The notes under the pieces are model-generated. The model was not told the DNA's origin. It searched no databases and worked only from the letters and a program-made list of their open reading frames with translations. A DNA stretch of 64,000 nt from Chelydra serpentina (taxonomy: Eukaryota; Chordata; Testudines; Chelydridae), in the NCBI GenBank assembly GCA_037349315.1, contig JBAIAC010000003.1, forward strand, positions 9,114,501 to 9,178,500. The letters run 5' to 3'. Position numbers and translations under genes: made by a program. This document shows positions 10,081 through 21,988 of the stretch, piece after piece; positions within the stretch are counted from its first letter, which is position 1, and the number at the start of each line of letters is the position of its first letter.

Positions 10081-10949
10081 TCATAGGGGCTAGGGCTTTC
10101 TCTTACTATAGATTTGAACAGTCCCATGAACAAAGGGTCCTCTCGCTGCTACTCTAATACAGTTCATAATAATAGTCTCATTTATAGTATTTATTGGACT
10201 AAAGTAATGTAAATAGATTATGGAAAAATATTTTACAGGGAACGTTTGTACAGTAGCTCTCTGCAACCTTTTTTTTTTTTTCAATAGTCACAGCTCCCTA
10301 CCAGCTCTCCTGATTCTCCCTTTTAAGGCATTGGAATGACAAGAAAGTGTTTATTATAAATAAAGTCTCTGCTCTTCGTAACCAGAGTGGAGTGTATTGA
10401 ATTTCATGTTTGGTTGATGAGCTCTGTCTTGTCTGTAAAAAACAGATCCATTACCTGTTAGAACTGTGTCCATTCCAAGGGCTTGCAAACTCCAGCGCTT
10501 TGATGATAAAGTGTAACTACAATTCCAACCATCTTGATCTCCTATCCAAAGAGAGAGTGTTTTGCTACTGTGGCAGTAAATACATTCATTTTATTCAGCC
10601 TTTGGCAGTAATAGTATTCAGAACATCCTGGCAACAGTTCATTGATGAGGGGCCAAAAACAGCACTTAACAAAATCAAAAGATAGCAGTAATGAAGTGCA
10701 GAAGACTCTGACGCTGTTTACTCTAGAGAGCTTCCCAAAGATTTCAGTTGCTTCTGGTATTTTTAAATTTTTGAACCCTGATAATGGTCTCCAAAACAGT
10801 ATGTACCAGGAGAAAGGAGAGGAAGGCTGGTCCAGGGACCAGTGCTAACCTGGAACTTGGGAGGCCTAGGGGAAATTCATGTGAGCTGCTCAGATACTAC
10901 GGTAATAGGGTCACATACCTTCCGTGGGGTTCCATTCTATGGGACCATG

Positions 10950-11089
10950 GGGTTCCACTCTATGCATCCGATGAAGTGGGCTGTAGCCCATGAAAGCTTA
11001 CACTTGATTAAATTTGTTAGTCTCTAAGGTGCCACAAGTACTCATGTTCTTTTTGCGGATACAGACTAACATGGCTGCTACTCTGATAC
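10950..11089 (+). mobile_element. Penelope-like element 3'-end fragment
   Basis: Matches the tail at about 3870-4011: GCATCCGATGAAGTGGG, a GAAAGCTTA box, TTGTTAGTCTCTAAGGTG, and CAGACTAACATGGCTGC. It carries the hammerhead-like motif at 10968-11000 with a changed but still paired stem (GTGGGCT/AGCCCAT). No coding part is attached. Confidence 0.85.
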
Positions 11090-11587
11090 CTTCCATGGAA
11101 AGCCTTTTCTACAGTGTACTGATTTCACTCGAGCACTGCTTTCTTAAAAGGTGAGAGTGAGAGTGACATGACTGGTGACAGTGGTATCATTAACACCAGA
11201 AATCATCCCGTGCTTCATAGGCCAGAGTGTGGCAGCTAAGGTACTGGCTCCATTGTAGTCTCTCAGTGTGGCATTAAAACGTCAGCATCAGCGTTACTAT
11301 CTGCACCATTTATTTTGGACTGGACTGTGATTTGGACTAAACATCTGTGCAGGGCAGGATGGGAGAGGAAAAAATCCCTTCCTCTCCTTGGGTGGGATGC
11401 CCAGAGCTGGCCCTGTGCACTGATGGCTGAGAAGGTGCTGTGTTCCCGGCTGAGCTGGCACATTGAAGGGTGCCATAACTTGTTGCTGGTCTGTACCAGC
11501 AGCAAATTACAATCCCAAAGACTCAAAGAGCAAGGCAGGGGGAATGACATCTCTGAAGGGACTCACAAAGTCACAATGGTCCCCCAG

Positions 11588-12425
11588 GGTTGCCAACTTT
11601 CTAATAGCACAAAACTGAACACCCTAACCCCTCCCCTTCCCTGAGGCCATGCCCCCTGCCCTGCCCCTTCCCCGAGGTCCTGCCCACCACTCACTACATT
11701 CCCCCTCCCTCAGTGGCTCGCTCTCCCCAACCCTCACTCACTTTCACTGGGTTGGGGCAGGGGGTTGGGTTGCGGGAGGGCTCTAACTGGGAGTGTGGAG
11801 TGGGGTCAAGGATGAGAGGTTCAAGGTTTGGGAGGGGGCTCCAGGCTGGGGCAGAGGGTTGGGGTGCGGGAAGGGGGTGAGGGCTCTGGGGGATGGGGTA
11901 GGGCCAGGGATGAGGAGTTTGGTGTGGAGGAGGGGGCTCTGGGTTTGAGGAGGGGCTCAGGACTTGGACAGGGGGTTGGGGCTCGGGATTGGGGTGCGGG
12001 CTTACCTTGGACGGCTCCCGATCAGTGGTGTAGCTGAGGGGGGCGGCGGCGGGGGGGGCCCTAAGGCCAGCAGGTCCAGCTCCCAGGTGGCAGCGCGGTA
12101 CACAGCTCTGCGCACTGCTCTCACCCATAGGCACCGCCCCCACAGCTCCCATTGGCCGCAGTCCCCAGCCACTGGGAGTGCAGGGCCAGTGCTTGGGGTG
12201 GGGGCAGCGCACAGAGCCCCGTTGCCCCCCCGCCTAGGAGCCAGACCTGCTGGCCGCTTCCAGGCTGCAGAGCAGAGCCAGGACAGGTAGGGACTGGCCT
12301 GCCTTAGCTCTGCAGCACCGCCGACTGAACTTTTAATGGCCTGGTCGGCTGTGCTGACCGGAGCTGTCAGGGTCCCTTTTCGACTGGGCATTCCAGTCAA
12401 AAACCGGACGCCTGGTCACCCTATC
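11588..12425. mobile_element. Probable non-autonomous DNA element, GC-rich
   Basis: Starts GGGTTGCCAACTTTCTAAT and ends ACCGGACGCCTGGTCACCC, weakly inverted. The right end resembles the GGGTGACCAG terminus of the element nested at 16584. Interior contains imperfect GGGGCTC-type tandem repeats. No target duplication is clear. Confidence 0.5.
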
Positions 12426-12623
12426 CCCCCGGGGCTGTTAAAGGATTGTGAATCTCAAGATGTGCCTCAGTCAAAATTTTCTATTGCTTCCATTTGGCCT
12501 AGTCAGGAGCACTTGCCTCACAAAGAGAAGCAGGTACTTCTCACAGACCAAAGCCTGGAGGCCAGCTGTTCTGTTTACTGGGCCTCCTTTCAGTCCCCGG
12601 GCACCCCTCTACACCCTCTAGGG

Positions 12624-12915
12624 CAGAGGTCTCAAACACGAGTTATTTCCTGCAGCCCACCATAGGTGCCAACTCCACTGGCAGCCAAGCTCCAAACATT
12701 ACTGAGTGTTTATATTTTATTAAAACTCCTCTGTGCATTACAGTTTTTAAAAAGTTAATAGATTGACTTTTAATAGAATACTCTATTACTCTTCATTTTT
12801 TCATTTTTGACTATACTTTTGTATCATTGTATGAAAAGGTTTCAGTGATGTGGCCCTTGGGCCAATTTACTAGTTCTCATGTGGCCCTCGTGGTAATTTG
12901 AGTTTGAGATCCCTG
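12624..12915. mobile_element. Non-autonomous hAT element
   Basis: Left CAGAGGTCTCAAAC and right GTTTGAGATCCCTG are inverted; perfect 8-bp duplication CTCTAGGG at 12616-12623 and 12916-12923. Length 292 bp, AT-rich interior. Confidence 0.88.
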
Positions 12916-14299
12916 CTCTAGGGCCCATCGAAGTATTTGAAGTACCATTAGAGGGTCTTCGGTATGGGGTTGAGTTTCATTGTTCACGTCTCAGTCATTT
13001 ACACTGAATGGTAAAGAATTTTTCTCACATGCATGAATAAGCTCTCTAGATTGCACCAAATAATCCTCCTTAAAGGCAGGTAAAGGTGCTCTTATTTCAA
13101 TACACGACAGAAGGCGGAAAGAAGCAAAAATGAAACCTGGCAGCTACAATATCGAACTCTACCCAGAACCGTACTGACTTTATTTGAGTGCTGAGTTTTG
13201 TTCAGTGATTAGAAAATGAATAAATCAGATGAAAGAAATGAGTAGATTGTGCGAAGAATGTAAGGGGGAGAAAGGGGTGACTTTAATTTTGTTGAAGACA
13301 GAAAGACAGATTAATTTCTCAATCCCGAACCATGCGCGAATAGATATTTTAGTTCATATTCCATCAAGGTTTGATGAGATCTGCTTGAAGATTTTAATAG
13401 TTAGTTGGGGGGGAAAGGTGCACTTGCTGGCAGTATTTATGAGATCTTTAATTACATTTCACAGGCTGAGTTCCAATTATTAAAAAAATAAAAAAAGATG
13501 TACTGCATGTGTTAAAAGCATAGTGATAAATCTGGGGCTAAGGAGTATGGTAAACAATCTTGCTGTTCATAATGGCATCATTTGCACACTTCTATTTTTA
13601 GGTGTTTATTTTCTTTCACCCTCCCCAAGAGCAAGTTGCTCATAAAGGGGTCAGTTGCAAGCTTTATTTATTCATTTTAAAAGAGTCAGGGAAAAATCAT
13701 TTGCAATCACTACACTACAGTGCTGCTACTTTCTGCCATATAATTAACTGTGTTGTAAAATAGCAGTCCCGAAAAGGTAGACTAGACACAGACATATCAC
13801 AACATCTGTCTCCCCACTTGCATAGCTGATGTCAATATATTGTCATTATTGGGGTATTTCTTATTCATTAGAACAGTTTTAACACTATGATTTCCCTGTC
13901 CTGGACATTGGTTACCTTGGTGTAATCTCATGCAGTAGGTTTCTTACCCATATGATATGAGAGCTTATTATTTGAATGTCAGGAAGTAACTTTGGGATGG
14001 GAGTTTAAAAAAAGCGTTCAGGGTTTGCATAACTTTGCTCCCATTGGAATCAAGGTGAGCTTTATTGTTGGCATCAGTGGTGAGCAGAGTTAGGGTAATA
14101 TCAATTTCTTTTTTGAAAAATCTACCTTTTGCTTACTTTACTGTAGAGCTCAGTGACTGACAGAAGCTTCTTTATTGTATTTATAACTTTTACACATACA
14201 GTGGCTGCCATTAAAATCTCCATAATTGAGGTGTGTAAGTGATTCACTCTGCCTCATTACTTTGGTATTCCGTATACTAGTAATATCTGGCTCATGTGT

Positions 14300-14475
14300 A
14301 ACACTTTTCAATTCTGTAGACCTCACAGTGCTTTCCAAAGGAGGTCAGAGACATTACCCCCGTTTTACAGATGGGGAAACTGAGGCATATAGGGGGGATA
14401 TCACTTGTCCATCATCACTCAGCACACCAGAGGCAGAACCAGGGATAGAACCTGGGTCTCCAGACTCCCAGTCCA
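14300..14475 (-). mobile_element. MIR-type CORE-SINE
   Basis: Complement of the MIR core: TTTTACAGATGGGGAAACTG, AGAACCAGGGATAGAACC and CTGGGTCTCCAGACTCCC. Confidence 0.8.
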
Positions 14476-15559
14476 CTGCTAGGGAATACCCCAAATACGG
14501 CAATATCGTTAATTAGAGTAACGGTAAAACTGGAAACCATTGAATGACACACACTGAAACACTAGCTGTGGGTAACAGGAATAAGCTACTGAAGTAAAGC
14601 AATGTTACTTCTCTTTCAGATAACATCACTCCTTTCAGTAGTGGGGATCTGGAGGATGTGGTATGCTCTAGCATTAATTAAGAGAAGGGGTAGCAGCATC
14701 ATTTAATGGCAGTTCAACAGTTGGGGTGAAATCCTGAACTGCTGAAATCAATGGGGAATTTTTCTATTAACTTCAGTGGAGCCAGGAACTCACCTCTGAA
14801 ACTTTAGTGAATCAAAGCAGCAACTCCCTTTTCTTTGGTACATTCAAACCCATAAACTTTGTTTATTGAAAAGAATGTCCGTAGTAAGGGAAGATGGAGT
14901 ATAACTGCCAGGTTCTCATCTGGCAGTTACTATCATGGAATTATCTTAATGCCATTAAAGAAAGAGGCCTAGCTCTTAGTAGGAAGTGTATATTGATCAT
15001 GGAACCTGGCACTGTAGGCTAAGAACCCGTCCCCTGTTGCTGCATGTTGCACATAGATTACTCTAGTTTAGAATATGTATAAGCCTGTCGGAATGGTGTT
15101 TCTTTCATCTGGGCAGATGTCTAAACAAGTGATAGAAGAGGGCTCACACAGGCAATAAACATCTCCTATAGCACTGATGAATTTGAAGGCTGCTGGCTCA
15201 CAAGCTATGGTGTTTATGGAGTTCAGTGGTTTCCCCTCGTTTTGTTGCAGTGTTCGCTACTGTATGTTTTATAAATACAAAAAAATCAGTCCGGGTTCGG
15301 GTGTGAAGGGAGCCAAGTTCACTTCCTTTTGAGCTCAGTTGTGCATCATATTTCCACACACTACAATCAGTGGATAGAAACGTTGACCGCTGGGCATGAT
15401 TTGTGTGTAAGGAAACGCACCTATCAAATCATTCAGATCACACGAGAAAGGCATAAAACACCACAGGGTACACATGAAAGGAGAGGATTGAAGATAGGGA
15501 CTATCTAAATTTTATTGTCAGTGCATCAAACCATGAGTGAAAGACACTTCTTAGAGAAA

Positions 15560-15715
15560 TAGGCAGGACTGGAAACGGTGGGCTAGGAGTAATAGAGAAG
15601 CAACTGGAAATGACTTGCTTAAGGTCATCCAGCAAAGCAATGGCAGAGTAGGGAAGAGAACCTAGGTTTACTGACTCCCAGTTTAGTGCCCTAGCCACAG
15701 GAAGCAAAATGCCTC
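15560..15715 (-). mobile_element. MIR-type CORE-SINE
   Basis: Complement of the core: GACTTGCTTAAGGTCATCC, CAATGGCAGAGTAGGG and ACTGACTCCCAGTTTAGTGC. Confidence 0.75.
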
Positions 15716-16310
15716 TTTGAAATGAAGTTTCTTTGTCTCCCCACATCTTCCATGACCCCTCATGTGCCTGCTGCACCTTGGAAATATCTACCCAGCTGCT
15801 GGTAGTTTGTTTACATACTTGCACACATGTGCACTCACACAGTCTCCTGAATATTCTGAAAACAGGAGTTTAATGTGGGCATAAAGCAAAGTCTTCCTAC
15901 CTCATCAAGGTATAGAGATGGTACAGTAACTCCTCACTTAACGTTGTAGTTACGTTCCTGAAAAATGCGACTTTAAGCGAAACGATGTTAAACGAATCCA
16001 ATTTCCCCATAAGAATTAATATAAATGGTAGGGGTTAGATTCCAGGGAAATTTTTTTCACCAGACAAAAAACTATATTATATTATATATACAGACACAGT
16101 ATAAGTTTTAAACAAAACAATTTAATTCTGGTACACAGCAATAATGATTGTGGAGCTTGGTTGAGGTGGTGAAGTCAGAGGGTGGGATATTTCCCAAGGA
16201 ATGCCTTACTGCTAAATGATGAACTAGCAATTGGCTGAGCCCTCAAGGGTTAACTCTCACACTTCACAAGGCAGCAGGAAAGGAGGGAGGGCAGACAGAG
16301 ACAGAAACAC

Positions 16311-16312
16311 AC

Positions 16313-16367
<55 letters not shown>

Positions 16368-16374
16368 AGAGAGA
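16311..16374 (+). repeat. Compound microsatellite (GT)n(GA)n
   Basis: Roughly eleven GT units pass directly into about fourteen GA units, then GGGA variants. It lies inside the Tigger-like element. Confidence 0.95.
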
Positions 16375-16583
16375 TTATGCACATTTCCCCTTAAGTACAC
16401 TGCCTTGTTAATTAGATCAGCAAGCTGAGACCAGGAAGCTCCCTCTGGGACTCTCGTGTGTCCCCCCTGCTCAGGGGTGGCAGGTTTGTAGAAATTTTGG
16501 TGGTGCACAAACTCTGCCCCTGCCCAAACTCCATCCCCTACCTGCCCAAGTCTCTGGGAGGGAGTTTGAGTGGGGGAGGAGTA

Positions 16584-16701
16584 GGGTGACCAGATATCCC
16601 AATTTTTTAGGGACAGTCCCGATATTCAGGGCTTTTTCTTATATAGTCGCCTATCACCCCCACCCCCGTCCCGATTTTTCACATTTGCTATCTGGTCAAC
16701 C
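16584..16701. mobile_element. Small MITE nested in the Tigger-like element
   Basis: GGGTGACCAGATA at the left and TATCTGGTCAACC at the right are inverted repeats enclosing CCCGAT words in both orientations. Length 118 bp. Confidence 0.65.
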
Positions 16702-17491
16702 TGGGGACACTTGGGAGAGGCGTGGGGGGGCAGCAGGTGGGGCCTGACATTAGTCCCCCTCTCCCCCCACACACCCCTTTCACTCCCCCCACACAGCAAG
16801 CAGGAGGCTCGGGGAGCAGCTCCAAGGCAGAGGGCAGGAGCAGCACATGGCAGTGGGGGGAGGGACAGCTGAACTGCCGGCAATTGATAGCCTGCTGGGT
16901 AGTTGCTGCACAGGGAACTTAGGGAAGCGGGGAGCTGATAGAGGGGCTGCTGGTCCACCCTGGTTCCAACCACCCACCAGCTAGCTGCAATGGGCTGCTC
17001 TTTCCTGCAAGCAGTGGACAAAGCAGGCGACTGCCAAATGACATTAGAAGGGAGCATTGCGCAACTTTAAATGAGCATGTTCCCTAATTGATCAGCAACG
17101 TAAGAACGAAACAACGTTAACTGGGACGACTTTAAGTGAAGAGTTACTGTATATGCCTTATTCTGATTGTACAAGTCTTTCAGGTTTCAGTTCAGAAAGG
17201 GCAAAGAAAACTACTTGTACACTAATTGAGACCAGGGAAATTGGCTTTGATGGCCTTTTGTGGACATTTTGTTCATTGTTTAGGCTGATTTACTACCCAG
17301 AGTTATATATTACACTACACTTTTTCAAAATGGACAACATTCTTCTCTCAGTTACATGTGGCTACTCCTGCTGAATTTAGTAAGAGTTGCCACCCATGCA
17401 AGAGAGAGGAGGATACAGCCTACTGTCTAAAGTTGATTTAAAATAATTCCTGACATTTTCTTAATGCCAGCACAGGAGTTTGCTCGCATTC

Positions 17492-17667
17492 TTAAAATAT
17501 CAGGGTTGGAAGGGACCTTAAGAAGTCCTCTAGTCCAACCCCCTGCTCAAAGCAGGACCAATCCCCAATTTTTGCCCCAGTTCCCTAAATGGCCCCCTCA
17601 AGGATTGAACTCACAACTCTGGGTTTAGCAGGCCAATGCTCAAACCACTGAGCTATCCCTCCCCTCC
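17492..17667 (-). mobile_element. Turtle tRNA-derived SINE
   Basis: Read on the minus strand: GGAGGGATAGCTCAGTGG (A-box region), GTGAGTTCAATCC (B box), then the conserved body and the CR1-like end GGTTGGACTAGAGGAC. Same family as the SINEs at 28.3, 45.1 and 52.6 kb. Confidence 0.9.
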
Positions 17668-19828
17668 AAAAATGCTTCCAGTGGTCCTGGATTTTTTTCT
17701 TCCATAGTCTTCTTTATTGCTTCTCATGGACTTTTAAAATCTGCCCCAGCCTGGTTTACCAAAGTATGTTGCTTTTGATTTTCACTCCTTTTTTATTTCA
17801 ATTCCTGTTATTAGACCACTTTTTGCCACAATTTCATGAGAATCCATTTGCAGCTGTTTTGTTACTTGAACACAGAGTGTATTGGCACCTCATCTTGCGG
17901 CAAGGGAAAGCAGTGAACTCAGGATACTCAGTCACTGAAGTACTTTAGTCCCTGCAGCTTAATACAGTAACTAACCTTGGTCTAGTTAGTGAACAGACTG
18001 GTCCAAGAATTAAAACAGTGAGACAACTATATACCAAGACAGCTATGTACCAGTGAGAGAGTCACATTCATTAACAAGAGAAGACAACAGGAAAGATATA
18101 AAGTACAACCATAATTTTAAATGCTGCACCCAGACATTAAAAACCCTGTTCGCAATTCACATGAAAGACACCACCACCTTTTCAGTAGCTCCTGCAGTAA
18201 GTGGTAACTATGCTTTATGGTGCAAATTTACATAGGAGCAGCCATTGGGGAAAAATGCAGTGATTGTAATAGCACTTTCCTTGAAATATACTGCAAGATG
18301 TGCCATCTAGTTATGGGGTGGAGATGTTTTGACAGGATAAATCGGTAGGCAACATGAAGTTCATGACAGATCAATAAACAAGAAGCTTGATAAGCACTAA
18401 TGGCCTGAGTAATTTTAAATTCTTGCTTGGAGTACAGTAAGTATGGTGCTCCAAATGAAATAATATACAGCTTGGAAAACAATTGTTTGGTGAATTTGTT
18501 TTGTGCTTGGCTGAGTAATACGCTGAGCTGGACTTGAGAGAGGAGGGAAAATATGTATTCAATGGATCTCATGTTTCTTTTACACGTTAATCACCTATAG
18601 AAAGATCCTTGTGAAAATAATCCACAGAACTGAATTCTAACCATTGTGCTTTTAAAAAAGTATATCGCACTGAATGAACAGGAGGTCATACAGACTGAAT
18701 ATGATGGTTTGATATTTGCACATCATTAGAGTATTTTTAAACTAGGAATGTGAGCATTGTATTTATTAGACTAATAAATGTTGCAACATTTTGTGGCATT
18801 TGTCTGATAGTCTTAGAGGGACACTGATCTTAAAAATCATATTTTAAACATATATTCATACCTGTGTTCCAATGCAACTTTTGATTATGAAAATGGAAAA
18901 TACATTTCCATTTTGTTTTTCACTTTCAGGTTCTCAATAAAGTCATATTTGGGTTTCAAATATTGTGACAGTATGGTTATTTGCATAAAAATAATTTTTA
19001 AATTTTAAAGCGACACTAATCAAAGCATTTTTATTGGTCTTAGGTTTTACCAAAATCTGTTTGTACAAGAGCTAAGTTTTAGCACATATTTGAGTTGACA
19101 TCTCTTTAAATTACACACAAGAGCTGGGCAAAAAACTGATTTTTCAGTTTGATGGGTGTTCTGGGGGAAAATAAAAATAAGTTTAGTTTGACCCAAACTG
19201 AAAATGAAAATCAAAGAAGTCGACAAATATTGTTTTGGGTCAAACAAGCCATTTCCTTCAATCTCAAAATGAACTATGTCATGACACTTGAAATGAAGGG
19301 CTAAATTCACAAAATGGCAGCATGGGGGGGAGGCGTTGAAAATTACTTCCTGACCCCTACAGCAATCATCTTATGCCTTGAAGCATGAAAATTACTGTTC
19401 CCTTTTAACTAGGGGTGTTCTGGTCTTTGATTTTCATTTTTCTTATCTGAAACACATGGCTAGTACTCACTCAGCACAGAAAGGAAATATTAATGCATCT
19501 ATAAAGAGTAAATGAAAAAATGTATACTTCATATTGTGCTGGGCAAATGGAATGTGTTGTAGTATCATTGTGAAATAGCTTGCAAAAGGGAGGCTGATAA
19601 GCATTTCTGGAAATAGCCATACTCTTCTATGATGTAAAAGACAGATTTTCAGTTACCATCAGGATTACGCACTATGAAGTCAGTACTGTAGGGGTTGTGA
19701 AAGTCAGGAAGAACTATTGAAGAAATGTGAGGCCTGGGAATAAGGCCTTGTCTCAACTCTTCCCCCCACCCCCCAAAAAATAATTAAACTAATGCAAACC
19801 CCTGTGTGGACTCACTTATAGCATCAAC

Positions 19829-20012
19829 TTGCCTAGAGACATGGTAGATTTTCCATCACTTGAAGTCATTAAATAAAGACTGAATATTTGAAAAATATGC
19901 TCTAGCTCAACTGAAAGTTATAGGCTTGGTGCAGGAAATACTAGGAGAAATTCTCTGGTCTGTGTTCTGCAGGAGGTTAGACTAGATGATCACAATGGTC
20001 CTTTCTGGCTTT
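19829..20012 (+). mobile_element. CR1 3'-end fragment, old
   Basis: AGACATGGTAGATTTTCC, then GGAGGTTAGACTAGATGATC and GGTCCTTTCTGGCTTTA, the 3' region of a CR1 subfamily. Confidence 0.7.
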
Positions 20013-20362
20013 AAACTGTACAAACATTGGTTTAAAACTGGTTATATTGGTTTAGCTTGTATCTGCGAATTTATGGACAGGAGCTAAATTGGCATATGCC
20101 AGGTTTAGATTGAGTTAAAAGTTTGCAGGCAGAATTTTACCTAAATTGATTTGAAAATGGAACACCTTTTTTGTTAAACCAACACAATTTTCTGCCTAGA
20201 CCTGGTCTAGAGCTCTCATGCTTTACTTGTTTTCTTTGGCCACCGTTCAGCCATGTGTTAAGAGGAACCTTTGTGAATAAAAAATATTTTCTCTGTATCG
20301 CTGTATTCACTGCAGTAACCTTGATAATGTGGACACTTAGTTCACATGGACTATTCATAGAA

Positions 20363-21870
20363 TCATGATTTTTCCAGGGACTGAGGTGAGACTGACTGGC
20401 CTGTATCGTCCTTCTTCCCTTTTTTAAAGACTGGCACTACATTAGCTTTTTCCCAGTCATCCGGGACCTCCCCCGATTGCCGTGACTTGTCAAAGATAAT
20501 GGCCAATGGCTCTGCAATCTCATCGGCCAACTCCTTTAGCACCCTCGGATGCAGTGCATCCGGCCCCATGGACTTGTGCTCGTCCAGCTTTTCTAAATAG
20601 TCCCGAACTACTTCTTTCTCCACAGAGGGCTGGTCACCTCCTCCCCATACCGTGCTGCGGAGTGCAGCCGCCTGGGAGCTGCCCTTGTCTGTGAAGACAG
20701 AGGCAAAAAAAGCATTGAGTACACTAGCTTTCTCCACATCCTCTGTCACTAGGTTCCCTCCCTCATTCAGCAAGGGGCCCACACTTTCCTTGACTTTCTT
20801 CTTGTTGCTCACATACCTGAAGAAACCCTTCTTGTTACTCCTAACATCTCTGGCTAGCTGCAACTCCAAGTGTGATTTGGCCTTCCTAATTTCACTCCTG
20901 CATGCCTGAACAATATTTTTATACTCCTCCCTAGTCATTTGTCCAATCTTCCACTTCTTGTAAGCTGCTTTTTTGTGTTGAAGACAAGCAAGGATTTCAC
21001 TGTTAAGCCAAGCTGGTCGCCTACCATATTTACTTTTCTTTCTACACATCAGGATGGTTTGTTCCTGCAACCTCAATAAGGATTCTTTAAAATACAGCCA
21101 GCTTTCCTCGACTCCTTCCCCCCCCATGTTATTCTCCCAGGGGACCTTGCCCATCAGTTCCCTGAGGGAGTCAGAGTCTGCTTTTCTGAAGTCCAGGGTC
21201 TCTGTTCTACTGCTCTCCTTTCTCCCTTGTGTCAGGATCCTGAACTCTACCATCTCATGGTCACTGCCTATTGCTTCCTCTACTATTTCTTCCCTGTTTG
21301 TGAGCAGCAGGTCAAGAAGAGCTTTTCCCCTAGTTGGTTCCTCCAGCATTTGCACCAGGAAATTGTCCCCTACACTTTCCAAAAACTTCCTGGATTGTCT
21401 GTGCACCGCTGTATTGCTCTCCCAGCAGATATTGGGGTGATTAAAGTCACCCATGAGAACCAGGGCCTGTGATCTAGTACCTTCTGTTAGTTGCTGGAAG
21501 AAAGCCTCGTCCACCTCATCCCCCTGGTCTGGTGGTCTGTAGCAGACTCCCACCACGACATTACCCTTGTTGCTCCCACTTCTAAATTTAATCCAGAGAC
21601 TCTCAGGTTTTTCTTCAGTTTCATACTGGAGCTCTGAGCAGTCAGACTGCTCTCTTACATACAACGCAACTCCCCCACCTTTTCTGCCCTGCCTATCCTT
21701 CCTGAACACTCTATATCCATCCATGACAGTACTCCAATCATGTGAGTTATCCCACCAAGTCTCTGTTATTCCAATTACATCACAATTCCTTGACTATGCC
21801 AGGACTTCCAGTTCTCCCTGCTTGTTCCCCAGGCTTCTTGCATTTGTGTATAGGCATTTAAGATAACTCA
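20363..21870 (-). pseudogene. CR1 ORF2 fragment: endonuclease and start of reverse transcriptase
   Basis: 453 codons are open from 21724 down to 20363; upstream in frame the CR1 sequence LKCLYTNARSLGNKQ is visible but a TAG at 21794-21796 interrupts it. APE-type endonuclease landmarks are ITETWW, LMGDFNHP and GSDHEMVEF. The RT begins at DDWEKANVVPVFKKGKKDD, then a nine-base gap shifts into the CR1 block before the internal deletion. Dead copy. Confidence 0.85.
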
Positions 21871-21988
21871 CCGATCGTCCTGCTGTCCCAGTATGGGGCA
21901 GGAGCCTTCCCCTCTTGCACTCACCTACCTGTGCTTCCTCCCGCTATCCCACTTACCTCGGGGCTTTGGTCTCCTTCCCCCGGTGAAC

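Larger units (their letters stand above)
15924..17149. mobile_element. Tc1/mariner (Tigger-like) non-autonomous element
   Basis: Begins CAGTAACTCCTCACTTAA and ends TTAAGTGAAGAGTTACTG, flanked by TA on both sides (15922-15923 and 17150-17151). CAGT...ACTG ends with a TA duplication are the Tigger/pogo pattern. It carries a microsatellite and a smaller nested element; no transposase is visible. Confidence 0.8.

Noticed and set aside
10264..10280. Poly-T tract as the end of a minus-strand retrocopy
   Set aside because: No gene-like sequence adjoins it on the minus strand and no duplication is visible.
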